DNA of 64,000 bases from Candidatus Aquiluna sp. XM-24bin5 (GCA_003149555.1 QCWE01000001.1:460546-524545); one strand, 5' to 3'; counted from the first letter of the stretch, positions 48,865 to 58,444 are shown. A program made the numbers and translations. Notes: a model not told the origin generated them from the letters alone.

Positions 48865-51800
48865 TGGGATTTACTCATCTAAATCTGGCAAGCGCCTATT
48901 CGGCTCACTACGGAGTTAATCGTCCCGAGCAGCTGGCTGGTGCCGCAAAAGCCCTTGGATTTGAGGCACTCGCCATCACAGACAGAGACGGTCTCTACGG
49001 AGCCGTAAAGCACATTGCCTCCTGCATCAAAGAGGGGCTACATCCGATAGTCGGAGTGAACCTTGAGGTGACTGAAATGGGCCGAGTTGTGATCCTTGCT
49101 CACGGCCATAATTCCGGAAGCGGCTGGGGGCTTATTTGCAGGGCAATCTCTCGAGCACACAACTCAAGAGGCAAAGAGCGAAGACCGAGGCTTGACCTCG
49201 AAGAGCTAGCCGCAATGGTTAGAGAAAACCCAAGTTGCAGCATCTTGCTAGGACCCGAGAGCACAGTGGCAAAGAAGCTGCTTCCTAGCCCTAGCGATGC
49301 CAGAAGAGATCTTGAGTGCTGGCTAGGAGCACTCCCCCAAGCCGGGGTATTGGCAATCGAGGTGGTGAACCAGCTGAGCGAACCTGGAAGTGTGGCATCA
49401 GAGGAGCACGCCAGGGCCATGCTCACCTTGGCAGATTCCACAGGGCTTCCTGCTGTCATGACAAATGCAGCTAGGTATTTAGAACCGGATGATGCAATCA
49501 CCGCCGATGTGCTGGACTCCGCTCGGCACCTTGAGCAGCTGGGGCTCTTTACGATGCAGCCAAACGCTCAGGCCTGGATGAAACCGGCTCCGATGATGTT
49601 CCGTCTGGCTTTGGATGTTTGCGAAGACACAAAAAGAGCGCAAAAACTAATTCAGAAGACTCAGCAGTTAGCAGAGCGCTGCCTGCTGGATGCCGAGAGT
49701 GACTGCGGCTTTGGCAGGCCAAAGACTCCTGAGCAAGAGGCTCTTGGAATTGAGGGAAACCCCTTTGAGGTGCTGTGGCAAAAAGCACACTCCGCCATCC
49801 ATGAGCGCTATCCCGGTGCCAAGGCTCCCGAACTTGCCGAGATTCAGCACCGGCTATCAAAAGAGCTAATTGCAATCAATGAGCTTGGTTTTGCCACCTA
49901 CTTTCTAACCGTTGCAGATGTCGCCCAAATGATTCGGGACATGAGGATTCGCAGCGCTGCAAGGGGCTCTGGTGCCGGATCTTTGGTCAACTACCTGCTT
50001 GGGATAAGTGGGGTTGATCCAATAGCTGAGGGTCTACTGTTCGAGCGTTTTCTTTCGACTGAAAGAAGCACGCTCCCGGACATCGACATTGATGTTGAGT
50101 CCGCCAGGAGACACGAAATCTACAAAAACATCTTTCGTCGCTATGGAGGCAAGCGGGTCACTTTGCTTTCAATGCAGTCCACCTATCGCAGTAGGGGTGC
50201 AGTTCGAGACAGCGGCATGGCCCTGGGGATCGACGATGACGAAATAGATGAGATTGCAAAGAACATTTGGAGGTTCTCGGCTAAAAGCTTTCGGGGTGCG
50301 GTTGATAGAAAGCCTGAGCTTGCAAAATTTAATAGCGACATAAAAGTAAATGACAGGCTAAACCTTCTGGTTGACATCACCGAACGGCTAGACAGGCTTC
50401 CAAGGCACATCTCTGTTCACCCATGCGGAGTCATACTGGGAAACTCAAGCCTGCTATCGCTAACCCCAACTGAACCCAGTGGTATTGGGTTACCCATGAG
50501 CCAGTTCGACAAGGACGATATGGATCCGATGGGATTTCTCAAGCTTGATGTCTTAGGGGTCAGGATGCAAAGTGCCATGGCCTACACCATCAGAGAAATT
50601 GCGAGGGTCAAAAAGAAGAAGGTTGACCTAGACAGCGTTGACAGAGAAGACAAGAGGGTCTTTGAGCAGATTAGGACCACAAACACCCTTGGGATTTTTC
50701 AGATTGAAAGCCCCGGGCAACGTGAGCTAACCGGAAAACACCAGCCAACCAGGTTCAATGACCTAACCCTCCAAATATCGCTATTCCGGCCCGGCCCAAT
50801 GAAGGGCAACATGATCAAGCCATACCTAGATGGCAGGCACGGACTAATAACACCGGACTATCTCCACCCCGATCTGAGACCGATTCTCGAAGAAAGTTAC
50901 GGGGTTGTGGTCTTTCACGAACAACTCATGCGAATCATGCAGAAGATGACCGGCTGCAGCCTCGCTCAGGCTGATGAGATGCGTCGAAAACTTAGCAAGG
51001 AGGCAAAGGCTGCCAGTGTCTCAAACTACTTCCACAAGGCGGCAGCAGCCCGCGGCTACCAAAAACAACTCATCGATAAGGTTTGGTCAATCATTGAGGG
51101 CTTTGGAAGCTTTGGTTTCTGCAAGGCACACGGCGCCGCATTTGCCCTTCCCACATATCACTCTGCCTGGCTAAAGACCCACTACCCAACCGAGTTCATA
51201 GCGGGACTTTTGACTCATGACCCTGGAATGTACCCAAGAAGACTTCTCCTTGCAGAAGCTAGGAGGCTTGGGGTTCGGCTCCTTCCGATTGATGTGAATA
51301 GATCAACAAACGAATACCTGGTCGAGAAGGCAGCTGAGGGATTCGGGGTTCGAATGGCTCTGACCGAGATTGTTGGAATCTCAGTACGGGAAATAGAAAG
51401 AATTATCTGCGAACAGCCCTTTAGAGACATTGCCGATTTCTACGTCAGAGCAAGGCCCGCAAGGAGAACTCTTGAAAGGCTCGCACTAATTGGTGCTTTG
51501 GATAGCCTCGCGGGGATATCTGGCGAGGATGCTCAGCACAGCCGTGGTGACCTACTTGTCCACATCAGGCAGCTCACTGCTAAACGACCTGCAGCCGAGG
51601 ATAAGAACCAACTTAGCTTTGCACTCGGATCTCTAGACAACCTCCCCAAGGGAAATCCAGCACCGCCAAGGCAGGAAAAACTGGACCAAGAGCTCAAATA
51701 CACAGGCATGGACATCTCAGAGCATCAGATTGAGAGATTCCAAAGAATGCTGGATGACCTGGGGGTTGTGAGGGCATCGGAACTAGTTGACCTCAGGAGC

Positions 51801-52085
51801 AACACGGAGGTTTTGGTTGCGGGAGTGAGGGTGGCCACGCAAACTCCTCCGATGCGAAGCGGCAAGCGCGTGGTGTTTATCAGCCTCGACGATGGCACTG
51901 GATGCGCCGATGCCACATTCTTTGACGAGGCTCAGCGCAGATGCTCAAGTCTGCTTTTTCAAAACCGACTACTCCTGATATCAGGAAAGACCCGCCGCAC
52001 TGGTGTGCGAGGGGTCTCGGTCCTGGCCGAAAATGCCTGGGATCTCAGGCAGCTTTGGCTCGAGTGGGAAAAGAAGGCTTCCTAG
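48864..52085 (+). CDS. dnaE2: error-prone DNA polymerase III alpha subunit
   Basis: Translesion polymerase of the C family, 1073 residues. N-terminal PHP domain (FTHLNLASAYSAHYGVN; ALAITDRDGLYGAVKHI), then the catalytic palm with ARGSGAGSLVNYLLG near 367 and the aspartates in LPDIDIDVESARRHEIYK near 406; fingers with FQIESPGQRELT; C-terminal OB fold (about 970-1040). DnaE2-specific spacing and the length near 1070 separate it from replicative DnaE (about 1170). SOS-controlled through the upstream LexA box. The usual partners ImuA and ImuB are not in this window. Confidence 0.95.
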   Translation: MGFTHLNLASAYSAHYGVNRPEQLAGAAKALGFEALAITDRDGLYGAVKHIASCIKEGLHPIVGVNLEVTEMGRVVILAHGHNSGSGWGLICRAISRAHNSRGKERRPRLDLEELAAMVRENPSCSILLGPESTVAKKLLPSPSDARRDLECWLGALPQAGVLAIEVVNQLSEPGSVASEEHARAMLTLADSTGLPAVMTNAARYLEPDDAITADVLDSARHLEQLGLFTMQPNAQAWMKPAPMMFRLALDVCEDTKRAQKLIQKTQQLAERCLLDAESDCGFGRPKTPEQEALGIEGNPFEVLWQKAHSAIHERYPGAKAPELAEIQHRLSKELIAINELGFATYFLTVADVAQMIRDMRIRSAARGSGAGSLVNYLLGISGVDPIAEGLLFERFLSTERSTLPDIDIDVESARRHEIYKNIFRRYGGKRVTLLSMQSTYRSRGAVRDSGMALGIDDDEIDEIAKNIWRFSAKSFRGAVDRKPELAKFNSDIKVNDRLNLLVDITERLDRLPRHISVHPCGVILGNSSLLSLTPTEPSGIGLPMSQFDKDDMDPMGFLKLDVLGVRMQSAMAYTIREIARVKKKKVDLDSVDREDKRVFEQIRTTNTLGIFQIESPGQRELTGKHQPTRFNDLTLQISLFRPGPMKGNMIKPYLDGRHGLITPDYLHPDLRPILEESYGVVVFHEQLMRIMQKMTGCSLAQADEMRRKLSKEAKAASVSNYFHKAAAARGYQKQLIDKVWSIIEGFGSFGFCKAHGAAFALPTYHSAWLKTHYPTEFIAGLLTHDPGMYPRRLLLAEARRLGVRLLPIDVNRSTNEYLVEKAAEGFGVRMALTEIVGISVREIERIICEQPFRDIADFYVRARPARRTLERLALIGALDSLAGISGEDAQHSRGDLLVHIRQLTAKRPAAEDKNQLSFALGSLDNLPKGNPAPPRQEKLDQELKYTGMDISEHQIERFQRMLDDLGVVRASELVDLRSNTEVLVAGVRVATQTPPMRSGKRVVFISLDDGTGCADATFFDEAQRRCSSLLFQNRLLLISGKTRRTGVRGVSVLAENAWDLRQLWLEWEKKAS

Positions 52086-52825
52086 TCGTTATTGAAGATT
52101 GCCAGCATTCTCAGAATCTCGACGTAGAGCCAGATTAGGGAGGCAGTCAGACCAAACGCTGCCCGCCACTCCATCTGCTCAGGCCAGCCCTGCTCAACTC
52201 CCTGGCGGATAGTCTCGAAATCTAGATTAAGAGTGAAAGCTGCAAGCCCAACACCAACGAGGGCGATAAGCCAGCCAAATGGGCTGGTGTAGACGCTAAT
52301 GCCGGCAAATAGAGCAAAGCCGAGGTTGACCATCGCAAACACAAAGTAGCCCATGATGGCAAACGTCATGATGCGTGTGAATCTGGCATCAACTTTGACC
52401 CAGCCGAATCGATAGGCGGCGAACATCGCGCCCGCGGTCGCAAAGGTACCAATAACCGCTGTCTGAACGATTCCCGGATACATGGCCTCAAAGATGCCGC
52501 TGATGCCGCCAATGAAGACACCTTGGGCGAGGGCGTAAGCCATCATCACACCAGGACGAACCTTCTTTGAGAAAGCTGCCCAGAGTCCAAGCCCAAGACC
52601 AACAAACATTGCAGGGAATGCAAGGCTGTACAGGCCAAGGAACCAAGTGACGCCAGCTCCAGCCAAGACAGCCAAGAACATACCCATCACCTTGGAAGTG
52701 GTACCTTCCATGGTCATCCTTGTTTGGGTGATGCGCCCAAACTCCTCATCAACCACGCTCGGCGAGATGCGCTCTGCCATAAGTCCGGTCTTCAAAGACT
52801 GATTGAAAGCAGGATTGTGTGACAA
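52082..52825 (-). CDS. Bax inhibitor-1/YccA family membrane protein
   Basis: A 247-residue protein with a hydrophilic N-terminus (about 1-45, with DEEFGRITQTRMTMEGTTSK) and seven hydrophobic segments, ending in a cytosolic LRMLAIFNND. The pattern matches the actinobacterial YccA/DUF1-type Bax inhibitor-1 proteins, whose bacterial members may leak calcium; the function here is unknown. TTG start with AAGGAG seven bases upstream. Its 3' end overlaps dnaE2 by four bases. Confidence 0.88.
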   Translation of the reverse strand: MSHNPAFNQSLKTGLMAERISPSVVDEEFGRITQTRMTMEGTTSKVMGMFLAVLAGAGVTWFLGLYSLAFPAMFVGLGLGLWAAFSKKVRPGVMMAYALAQGVFIGGISGIFEAMYPGIVQTAVIGTFATAGAMFAAYRFGWVKVDARFTRIMTFAIMGYFVFAMVNLGFALFAGISVYTSPFGWLIALVGVGLAAFTLNLDFETIRQGVEQGWPEQMEWRAAFGLTASLIWLYVEILRMLAIFNND

Positions 52826-52905
52826 CTTAGCTCCTTCTAATAACTAGGTCTGGCCTGATTCTAAGTGAGGAAGCTGGAAAAATCCTGCGAAGTGGCTGTT
52901 TGGAG

Positions 52906-52978
52906 TGGACCTGAGGGGACTTGAACCCCTGACCCCCTGCATGCCATGCAGGTGCGCTACCAGCTGCGCCACAGGCCC
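52906..52978 (-). tRNA. tRNA-Ala (GGC)
   Basis: A 73-nt cloverleaf on the minus strand: acceptor GGGCCTG pairs with CAGGTCC and includes the alanine identity pair G3-U70; discriminator A; anticodon stem CCTGC/GCAGG with loop ATGGCAT (anticodon GGC); T arm AGGGG-TTCAAGT-CCCCT. CCA is not encoded. It follows rsfS by 26 bases and precedes the Bax-inhibitor-like gene by 80. Confidence 0.97.
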
Positions 52979-53004
52979 AAAAGCTTTGTAAGTCTACACA
53001 AGAA

Positions 53005-53358
53005 TCATTCGGTGGGCACAACCGGACAATCACGCCAAAGCCTCTCGAGCGAGTAATACTCTCTCTCCTGCTCATGCATGACGTGAACAACCAGGTCGCC
53101 AAAGTCCAATAGGACCCAGCGACCTGTTTGCTTGCCCTCTCTAAAACGAGCTTTTACGTCTTTCTTCGCAAGCTCATCTTCAACTGCCTCCGCGATAGCA
53201 AGCGCCTGACGCTCATTCTTGGCCGAGACAATTAGGAAAACTTCGGCTAGGGCAAAAGGGTCAGTGACGTCCAGCGCGACAAGCTCCTCACCAAGCTTCT
53301 CCCTGGCTGCACCTGCAGCAACTTTGAGAAGAGAGATTGTCTCTTTGCTTGCAGCCAA
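53005..53358 (-). CDS. rsfS: ribosomal silencing factor RsfS
   Basis: Binds ribosomal protein L14 and blocks subunit joining during starvation. The 117-residue sequence has the family features: LVALDVTDPFALAEVFLIVSA near 26-46, then EDELAKK and GRWVLLDFGDLVVHVMHEQE near 84-103 and a C-terminal YYSLERLW. TTG start after GGGGGAT. Order nadD - unknown gene - rsfS is normal for actinobacteria. Confidence 0.94.
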   Translation of the reverse strand: MAASKETISLLKVAAGAAREKLGEELVALDVTDPFALAEVFLIVSAKNERQALAIAEAVEDELAKKDVKARFREGKQTGRWVLLDFGDLVVHVMHEQEREYYSLERLWRDCPVVPTE

Positions 53359-53361
53359 GCC

Positions 53362-54102
53362 TTATCCCCCGACCGCGCTCAGAATCGTCATAACGGCAAT
53401 GATTGCTGCGACTATGAGTCCTGCCGAGCCTGCACCAACGGCCCAAGGTTTCCACCAACCCTTTCGAAGGACCTTTGCCGGGACGGCCGCGAAACCCGAG
53501 CGCTCATCGATTAGTTGCAGGGCGCTGATTGGTTCAACAGTTGAAATAACTCCGGTAACGCTCTCGCCTTCTTCGGTGTCAATACCATCCATCCCCTCAA
53601 GTGCTGCTGTAGTCGGGCCCGTCATCGGACCCGAGATGACCTCGATTGAGCCTGTGATCGCAACCTCCCCAGTTTCAATGGGGAGGGAGATGGCCTCAGG
53701 CATAGAGTCCAGGATGATGGATTCGGTTGAAGGCTCAGCAAGCAGATTTTGTCCAGTGAAGGTTGGCTCAGGGAAGTCGACCTGCGGAGGGTCAATCGTC
53801 TTTGGCTCGACCGCCGCTGCTCTCCTGGCTCTTCTGGAATCCGGCTGCGCAGAAGACTTCTCTAAAACCGCAGGTCTCTCATCTATTCTTGCGGGCGATC
53901 CCAGAAGACCCTGCTCTCGCATTTGTCTTCTGGTGAGCTGCTGCTCAGTGCGTGCCTCCTGTGTGGGTGTCGCAACTGGTTTCTGCCTTGCAGGTGAAGG
54001 ACTGGCAGGGGCAGTATGACTCGGGTTCGCGGACTGCAAGGGAGTTACCTCTCCCCTGCGTTCCGCCTCGCGAAGCTGACGCCTAGTTAGCTGCTGAGTC
54101 AC
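53362..54102 (-). CDS. unrecognised tail-anchored membrane protein with duplicated LTRRQ(L/M)RE motif
   Basis: I do not recognise this 246-residue protein. It has two near-identical motifs, [10 protein letters not shown] at 3-12 and [10 protein letters not shown] at 54-63, separated by a Pro/Ala/Ser/Thr-rich linker. A further basic patch (DSRRARRAA) and an acidic, low-complexity middle (about 110-190) follow, and a single C-terminal membrane helix at about 218-244 ([20 protein letters not shown]) suggests tail anchoring with a cytoplasmic N-terminus. GTG start with GGGGA four bases upstream; the first 20 bases overlap the nadD end. Short LTRRELRE-like motifs occur in other Microbacteriaceae membrane proteins (recalled). 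Function unknown. Confidence 0.8.
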   Translation of the reverse strand: MTQQLTRRQLREAERRGEVTPLQSANPSHTAPASPSPARQKPVATPTQEARTEQQLTRRQMREQGLLGSPARIDERPAVLEKSSAQPDSRRARRAAAVEPKTIDPPQVDFPEPTFTGQNLLAEPSTESIILDSMPEAISLPIETGEVAITGSIEVISGPMTGPTTAALEGMDGIDTEEGESVTGVISTVEPISALQLIDERSGFAAVPAKVLRKGWWKPWAVGAGSAGLIVAAIIAVMTILSAVGG

Positions 54103-54691
54103 CTAGTCCCCTGTATAAACGGTGCTTGGCAATGTACTGGACAACTCCATCAGGCACCAAATACCAAATTGGCTTCCCTGCCGTTGCTCTGTCCCTGACG
54201 TCGGTCGATGAGATTGCCAAAGCCGGCACTTCAAGCTGCGTAATTTTGGCTCCCTCTGCCTGAGGCAGCTCCAGGGCATGTCCAGGTCGAGTTACCGCAA
54301 CAAAGTGAGCAAGATCCCAAACCTCATCGATCTGCTTCCACACAAGAATCTGGGCAATGGCGTCGGCTCCTGAGATGAAGAACAGCTCCGCGTCTGGCTT
54401 TGCCTTCTTTATCTCTTTCAAGGTGTCGACGGTGTAGGTGGTTCCAGGTCGATCAATGTCTACCCTGCTCACCTCAAATCTTGGGTTCGCAGCTGTAGCG
54501 ATTACCGTCATGAGGTAACGGTGCTCAGACGAGCTAACTACCTTCTTGTGCCAAGGCTCTCCCGTTGGAACAAAGATAACTTCATCTAGTTCGAAGGCGT
54601 CGGCTGCTTCAGAGGCGGCAACCAAGTGGCCGTGGTGAATTGGGTCGAAAGTTCCACCCATCACGCCAACGCGTGGCCCCTTGGCGTTCAT
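54083..54691 (-). CDS. nadD: nicotinate-nucleotide adenylyltransferase
   Basis: Adenylates nicotinate mononucleotide in NAD synthesis. A 202-residue nucleotidyltransferase with [20 protein letters not shown] near 8-27 (HxGH motif), [14 protein letters not shown] near 41 and the C-terminal [20 protein letters not shown] near 166. ATG start with a weak ribosome-binding site, six bases after the small gene upstream. Overlaps the next gene by 20 bases. Confidence 0.95.
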   Translation of the reverse strand: MNAKGPRVGVMGGTFDPIHHGHLVAASEAADAFELDEVIFVPTGEPWHKKVVSSSEHRYLMTVIATAANPRFEVSRVDIDRPGTTYTVDTLKEIKKAKPDAELFFISGADAIAQILVWKQIDEVWDLAHFVAVTRPGHALELPQAEGAKITQLEVPALAISSTDVRDRATAGKPIWYLVPDGVVQYIAKHRLYRGLGDSAAN

Positions 54692-54697
54692 GGTTTA

Positions 54698-54874
54698 CTA
54701 GTGGCCCGCCTGGTGGCTTGAACGTCGTGGATTGCGATTGGAGACGTCTCGATACGACCATGTCACTGCACCCAGTGCCACAAAGCCAACAAGTGCTATC
54801 AGGCCATACAAAACAGCAGGCATTGGCAGCTCGTTGTGGTGAACGATGGCTTCTTCAAGAAGTATTGAAATCAC
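54698..54874 (-). CDS. 58-residue single-span membrane protein between proA and nadD
   Basis: A small gene: GTG start with AGGAGA four bases upstream, then 58 codons to TAG. The product begins MISILLEEAIVHHNELPMPA, has one hydrophobic helix (about 19-39, with YGLIALVGFVALGAVTW), then SYRDVSNRNPRRSSHQAGH. The HNELPMP motif before the helix and the YRDV-N-R motif after it agree with small unnamed proteins I recall at the same position in other Microbacteriaceae. A topology with the basic tail inside is likely. Function unknown. Confidence 0.78.
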   Translation of the reverse strand: MISILLEEAIVHHNELPMPAVLYGLIALVGFVALGAVTWSYRDVSNRNPRRSSHQAGH

Positions 54875-54899
54875 AGAATCTCCTATCTCTACTTCAAGT

Positions 54900-56141
54900 T
54901 TAGCTTCGGACTTGGCCGTTGCCTCTAACCAGCCACTTTGTGCTGGTTAGTTCGCTGAGGCCCATTGGGCCACGAGCATGAAGCTTTTGGGTTGAGATGC
55001 CAACCTCTGCTCCAAATCCAAACTCTCCGCCATCGGTGAATCTCGTGGACGTATTTACCATGACAGCAGCCGAGTCCACGGCGCTCAAAAACCTCTCAGC
55101 ATTCGCAAGGTCAGATGTAACGATTGACTCGGTGTGATGAGTTGAATATTTGGCGATGTGCTCCAAAGCGGCATCGAGGTCATCAACAACCCGCACCGAC
55201 AATTCCAGAGCCAAATATTCGGTCTTCCAAGTGTCATCGTTGGCTGGCTCAGCCTCAATGTACTTGCGACTCTCCTCGCATCCGTGAAGCTTGACTCCAG
55301 CTTCAACCAGTGCTTTGCCAATATCGGGCAGCAACCTCTCAGCTGCAGCCTTGTGGACAAGCAGTGTCTCGAGGGCATTGCAGACAGATGGGCGATGGGT
55401 CTTTGAGTTGATTACGAGAGGTAAAGCCATCTCAAGCTCAGCAGTCTCGTCGAGGAACATGTGAACTATGCCGTCTCCAGTTTCAATGACCGGAACTTTC
55501 GAATTCTGGACAACGCTCTGAATCAGAGCTGCGGACCCTCTGGGGATTAGAACGTCGATGAAACCCCTAGCCTGCATCATCTCGGTGGCGCCGTCCCTGC
55601 CGAACTCGTCAACTGTTTCAACAGCCGAGGCGGGCAAGCCGCTCTCCTTCAAGCCCTGTTGTATTAGGGAAACGAGCACCTGATTGGTCCGCTCGGCAGC
55701 TGATCCACCCCTTAGCACGGCTGCGTTCCCACTCTTCAGGGCTAGTGCAGCGATGTCCACGGTGACATTTGGCCTCGCCTCGTAGATGCAACCAATTACG
55801 CCAAATGGGACTTTTACCTGCTGAAGAGCGATGCCGTTTGGAAGAGTCTTTCCCTGGACGCTGACCCCCACTGGGTCTGGTAGGGCAATAATCTCCGAGA
55901 TTGAGTTGGCAAGGCCCTGAATCCGAGCCTGGTCCAACTTGAGCCTGTCTAGCAGCCCTTGGGCTAGGCCGTTTTCTTTGCCTCTCTCAAGATCTTCGCC
56001 GTTCGCGGCCACGATGTCTTTGGCGTTTTCCAACAAAAGGCCCGCGATGTGCCTCAGAGCGGCATTCTTAGCATCAGTTGATGCCACGGCAAGTGTTGGA
56101 GAAGCGGACTTAGCCCGCTCGAGAATTGCTTGAGTGCTCAT
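54900..56141 (-). CDS. proA: glutamate-5-semialdehyde dehydrogenase (gamma-glutamyl phosphate reductase)
   Basis: Second step of proline synthesis: NADPH reduction of glutamyl phosphate. The 413-residue aldehyde-dehydrogenase-like protein has the catalytic cysteine in KTHRPSVCNALETLLVHK near 247-264, PFGVIGCIYEARPNVTVDI near 112 and GRDGATEMMQARGFIDVLIP near 180. ATG start, nine bases downstream of proB. The proB-proA pair forms one unit with obgE. Confidence 0.95.
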   Translation of the reverse strand: MSTQAILERAKSASPTLAVASTDAKNAALRHIAGLLLENAKDIVAANGEDLERGKENGLAQGLLDRLKLDQARIQGLANSISEIIALPDPVGVSVQGKTLPNGIALQQVKVPFGVIGCIYEARPNVTVDIAALALKSGNAAVLRGGSAAERTNQVLVSLIQQGLKESGLPASAVETVDEFGRDGATEMMQARGFIDVLIPRGSAALIQSVVQNSKVPVIETGDGIVHMFLDETAELEMALPLVINSKTHRPSVCNALETLLVHKAAAERLLPDIGKALVEAGVKLHGCEESRKYIEAEPANDDTWKTEYLALELSVRVVDDLDAALEHIAKYSTHHTESIVTSDLANAERFLSAVDSAAVMVNTSTRFTDGGEFGFGAEVGISTQKLHARGPMGLSELTSTKWLVRGNGQVRS

Positions 56142-56150
56142 TGCAGAATC

Positions 56151-56936
56151 CTAACCAACAGCCTCAGCGATGGGTTCAAACCAGGTGTGATTTGGATTCC
56201 CAGTCGCAAGCTCGCCAACCAGCTCTGTGGCGGTAAGGATCACTCCCACTCCACCTTCTGCGGCGTAGCGAGCAGCAGCAAGCTTTGTAAGAGCTCCTCC
56301 AGTTCCGTAGCCGGTTGAGGTTCCCGACACCTGTATGTGCGATAGGTCGTCACCCTGCGTGACCGACAGGATGCGTTCCGCGCCAGCCTCCTGAGGAGGT
56401 TTTGAGTAGAGCGAGTCCACATCACTGAGCAAAATCAGCAGATCAGCCTTGGCCAGCAGCGACACCCTCGAGGCAAGCCGGTCGTTATCACCAAAGCGAA
56501 TTTCTTGGGTGGCGACAGAGTCGTTTTCATTGATGATCGGCACCACGCCTATCTCCAATAGACGTTCTAGCGCCCTGGATGCGTTAGTCCGCGGCTGCTC
56601 CTCATCGAGGTTGTCAACGGTAAGCAGGATCTGGCCTGGAATCAGCTTGTGCCGGGCGAGAGAGCGCTCATAGCGACCCATTAGCCTTGCCTGTCCAATA
56701 CTGGCAAGCGCCTGGCTTGTCGCGAGATCTTCCGACTTTACTGCCAGACCAATCAGCGGCGCGGCAGTAGCGATTGCGCCCGAGCTGACAACTATTACCT
56801 CTTTGCCGCCAGCCACTTGCTCGGCAACAAAATCAACAATTAGGTCGAGGTTGTGTTCGTTTTCGCCCGTGATTGAAGAGGAGCCAATCTTTATAACGAC
56901 TCTTTTTGCCTGCGACAGGCGCTCTGCGGTGTTCAC
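56151..56936 (-). CDS. proB: glutamate 5-kinase lacking the PUA domain
   Basis: First step of proline synthesis, phosphorylation of glutamate. The amino-acid kinase fold is complete: RVVIKIGSSSITG near 12-24, VSSGAIATAAP near 49, INENDSVATQEIRFGDNDRL near 135-154 and the closing GTGGALTKLAAA near 212. It ends at 261 residues, whereas many ProB proteins continue with an RNA-binding-type PUA domain to about 370. Short forms are known. GTG start overlapping the obgE stop by four bases (GTGA). Confidence 0.94.
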   Translation of the reverse strand: MNTAERLSQAKRVVIKIGSSSITGENEHNLDLIVDFVAEQVAGGKEVIVVSSGAIATAAPLIGLAVKSEDLATSQALASIGQARLMGRYERSLARHKLIPGQILLTVDNLDEEQPRTNASRALERLLEIGVVPIINENDSVATQEIRFGDNDRLASRVSLLAKADLLILLSDVDSLYSKPPQEAGAERILSVTQGDDLSHIQVSGTSTGYGTGGALTKLAAARYAAEGGVGVILTATELVGELATGNPNHTWFEPIAEAVG

Positions 56937-58429
56937 TCGTCCTCCGAGAAAATACTTGACTCTCTTACCGCTTCACGTTCAGCTCGGCCCTTGGCCCGTT
57001 CATCCATCATTTCGTGATACTCGGCTCGACGCTGCTTGTTGGTCCTTCTTGTGTTGGGCTCAATTCTTTCAGCAACCTCACGAGCATCCGTGATTTCCGC
57101 TAACGATGAGATCAGTGGGTTCCAATCAAAGACCACTCCGTCGCCAGCGCCGATTATCACCGTTGAACCAGATCTGGCCCCCAGCTTGGTGAGTTCGTCT
57201 TCGACACCCAGTTTTTGCAGCCGCTCGGCCAGATAGCCCACTGCCTCCGCATTTCCAAACTCTGTTTGAGCAACCCAGCGCTCAGGCTTCTGCCCGACTA
57301 CGCGGAATATCTCTTCGCCAGCAAGTTCCTCTCGCGTAACGCTGAAGCCTGAGGACTCAGACTCGGTTTGGAGAAGCGAGAAACGTCTGTTTGTCTCTTG
57401 AATAACTTGCGAACGGCCCTGCTCGGCCAGTGCGCCAAGTGCAAAACCCAGTTCGCGGAGTCCGGCATGTGTTGCGGTCGAGACTTGGTAGACGGGATAA
57501 CCAAGCTCCTCAAAGTCTTTCTGTACGAAGTCGGCGAGCTCCTTCGCGTCGGGAATGTCAATCTTGTTGAGCACAACAACCTGCGGACGATCCGCGAGGG
57601 GCGTCTGGCCGTCTGGGACTTCATACCTCTCAAGCTCATTCAAGATGACCTTGAGGTCGCTAAGAGGATCTCTGCCGGTTTCCAAGGTTGCGCAATCAAT
57701 TACGTGGCAGAGTGCGCTGCACCGCTCCACATGCCTTAGAAACTCAAGACCGAGACCCTTACCCTCACTGGCACCTTCAATGAGTCCCGGCACGTCAGCG
57801 ATCGTGAACCTTTTGTCGCCAGCCTGAACTACTCCAAGATTGGGGTGAAGGGTCGTGAATGGATAGTCGGCAATCTTCGGCCTTGCCGCGCTCATTGCGG
57901 CAATAAGCGAGGACTTACCTGCCGATGGGAAGCCGACCAGTGCAATGTCAGCGACCGTTTTAAGCTCGAGGACAATGTCGCCCTCCCAGCCTGGAACCCC
58001 GAGAAGATGAAAGCCAGGAGCGATTCTCCGCCTGTTGGCCAAGGCTGCATTTCCCAGTCCCCCCTGACCGCCCTGGGCAACAAGTAACTCCATCCCTGGA
58101 TGAGCCAGATCCGCGAGAATTTCACCTGACGGGGACTTGACCACCGTTCCAACGGGAACCGGCAATTGCAGGTTTTCGCCACGATAACCGTTGTTGTAAT
58201 CACCCTGGCCGTTACCTCCGGATTCCGAGCTCCGATGTGGTCGGTGGTGGTAGTCGAGCAACGTGGTGACATTGTTGTCAGAAATTAGCGAGATAGACCC
58301 GCCGTCTCCTCCGTTACCACCATCCGGGCCGGCGAGTGGCTTGTATTTTTCGCGCTTGATGCTAGTGCAGCCGTTTCCGCCAGATCCGGCGCGCAAGTGG
58401 AGAGTTACCTGATCAATAAAACTGACCAT
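56933..58429 (-). CDS. obgE: GTPase Obg
   Basis: Ribosome-assembly and stress GTPase, 498 residues. The glycine-rich Obg fold (VTLHLRAGSGGNGCTSIKRE; GPDGGNGGDGGSISLI) covers about 1-158, the G domain has GFPSAGKSSL near 167, DVPGLIEGASEGKG near 212 and NKIDIPDAKEL, and an OCT-type C-terminal domain runs about 340-430, followed by a charged tail. The ATG lies 16 bases after the T-run of the rpmA terminator, so read-through or an internal promoter must supply it. Overlaps proB. Confidence 0.96.
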   Translation of the reverse strand: MVSFIDQVTLHLRAGSGGNGCTSIKREKYKPLAGPDGGNGGDGGSISLISDNNVTTLLDYHHRPHRSSESGGNGQGDYNNGYRGENLQLPVPVGTVVKSPSGEILADLAHPGMELLVAQGGQGGLGNAALANRRRIAPGFHLLGVPGWEGDIVLELKTVADIALVGFPSAGKSSLIAAMSAARPKIADYPFTTLHPNLGVVQAGDKRFTIADVPGLIEGASEGKGLGLEFLRHVERCSALCHVIDCATLETGRDPLSDLKVILNELERYEVPDGQTPLADRPQVVVLNKIDIPDAKELADFVQKDFEELGYPVYQVSTATHAGLRELGFALGALAEQGRSQVIQETNRRFSLLQTESESSGFSVTREELAGEEIFRVVGQKPERWVAQTEFGNAEAVGYLAERLQKLGVEDELTKLGARSGSTVIIGAGDGVVFDWNPLISSLAEITDAREVAERIEPNTRRTNKQRRAEYHEMMDERAKGRAEREAVRESSIFSEDE

Positions 58430-58444
58430 GATGCTCCTCTAACT

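Noticed and set aside
53219..54019. 266-codon open frame on the plus strand, longer than the gene opposite it
   Set aside because: Its product is low-complexity Ser/Ala/Thr-rich, it runs antisense to both rsfS and the unrecognised gene, and it lacks a good ribosome-binding site. The minus-strand frame has GTG with GGGGA, repeated motifs and a membrane helix.
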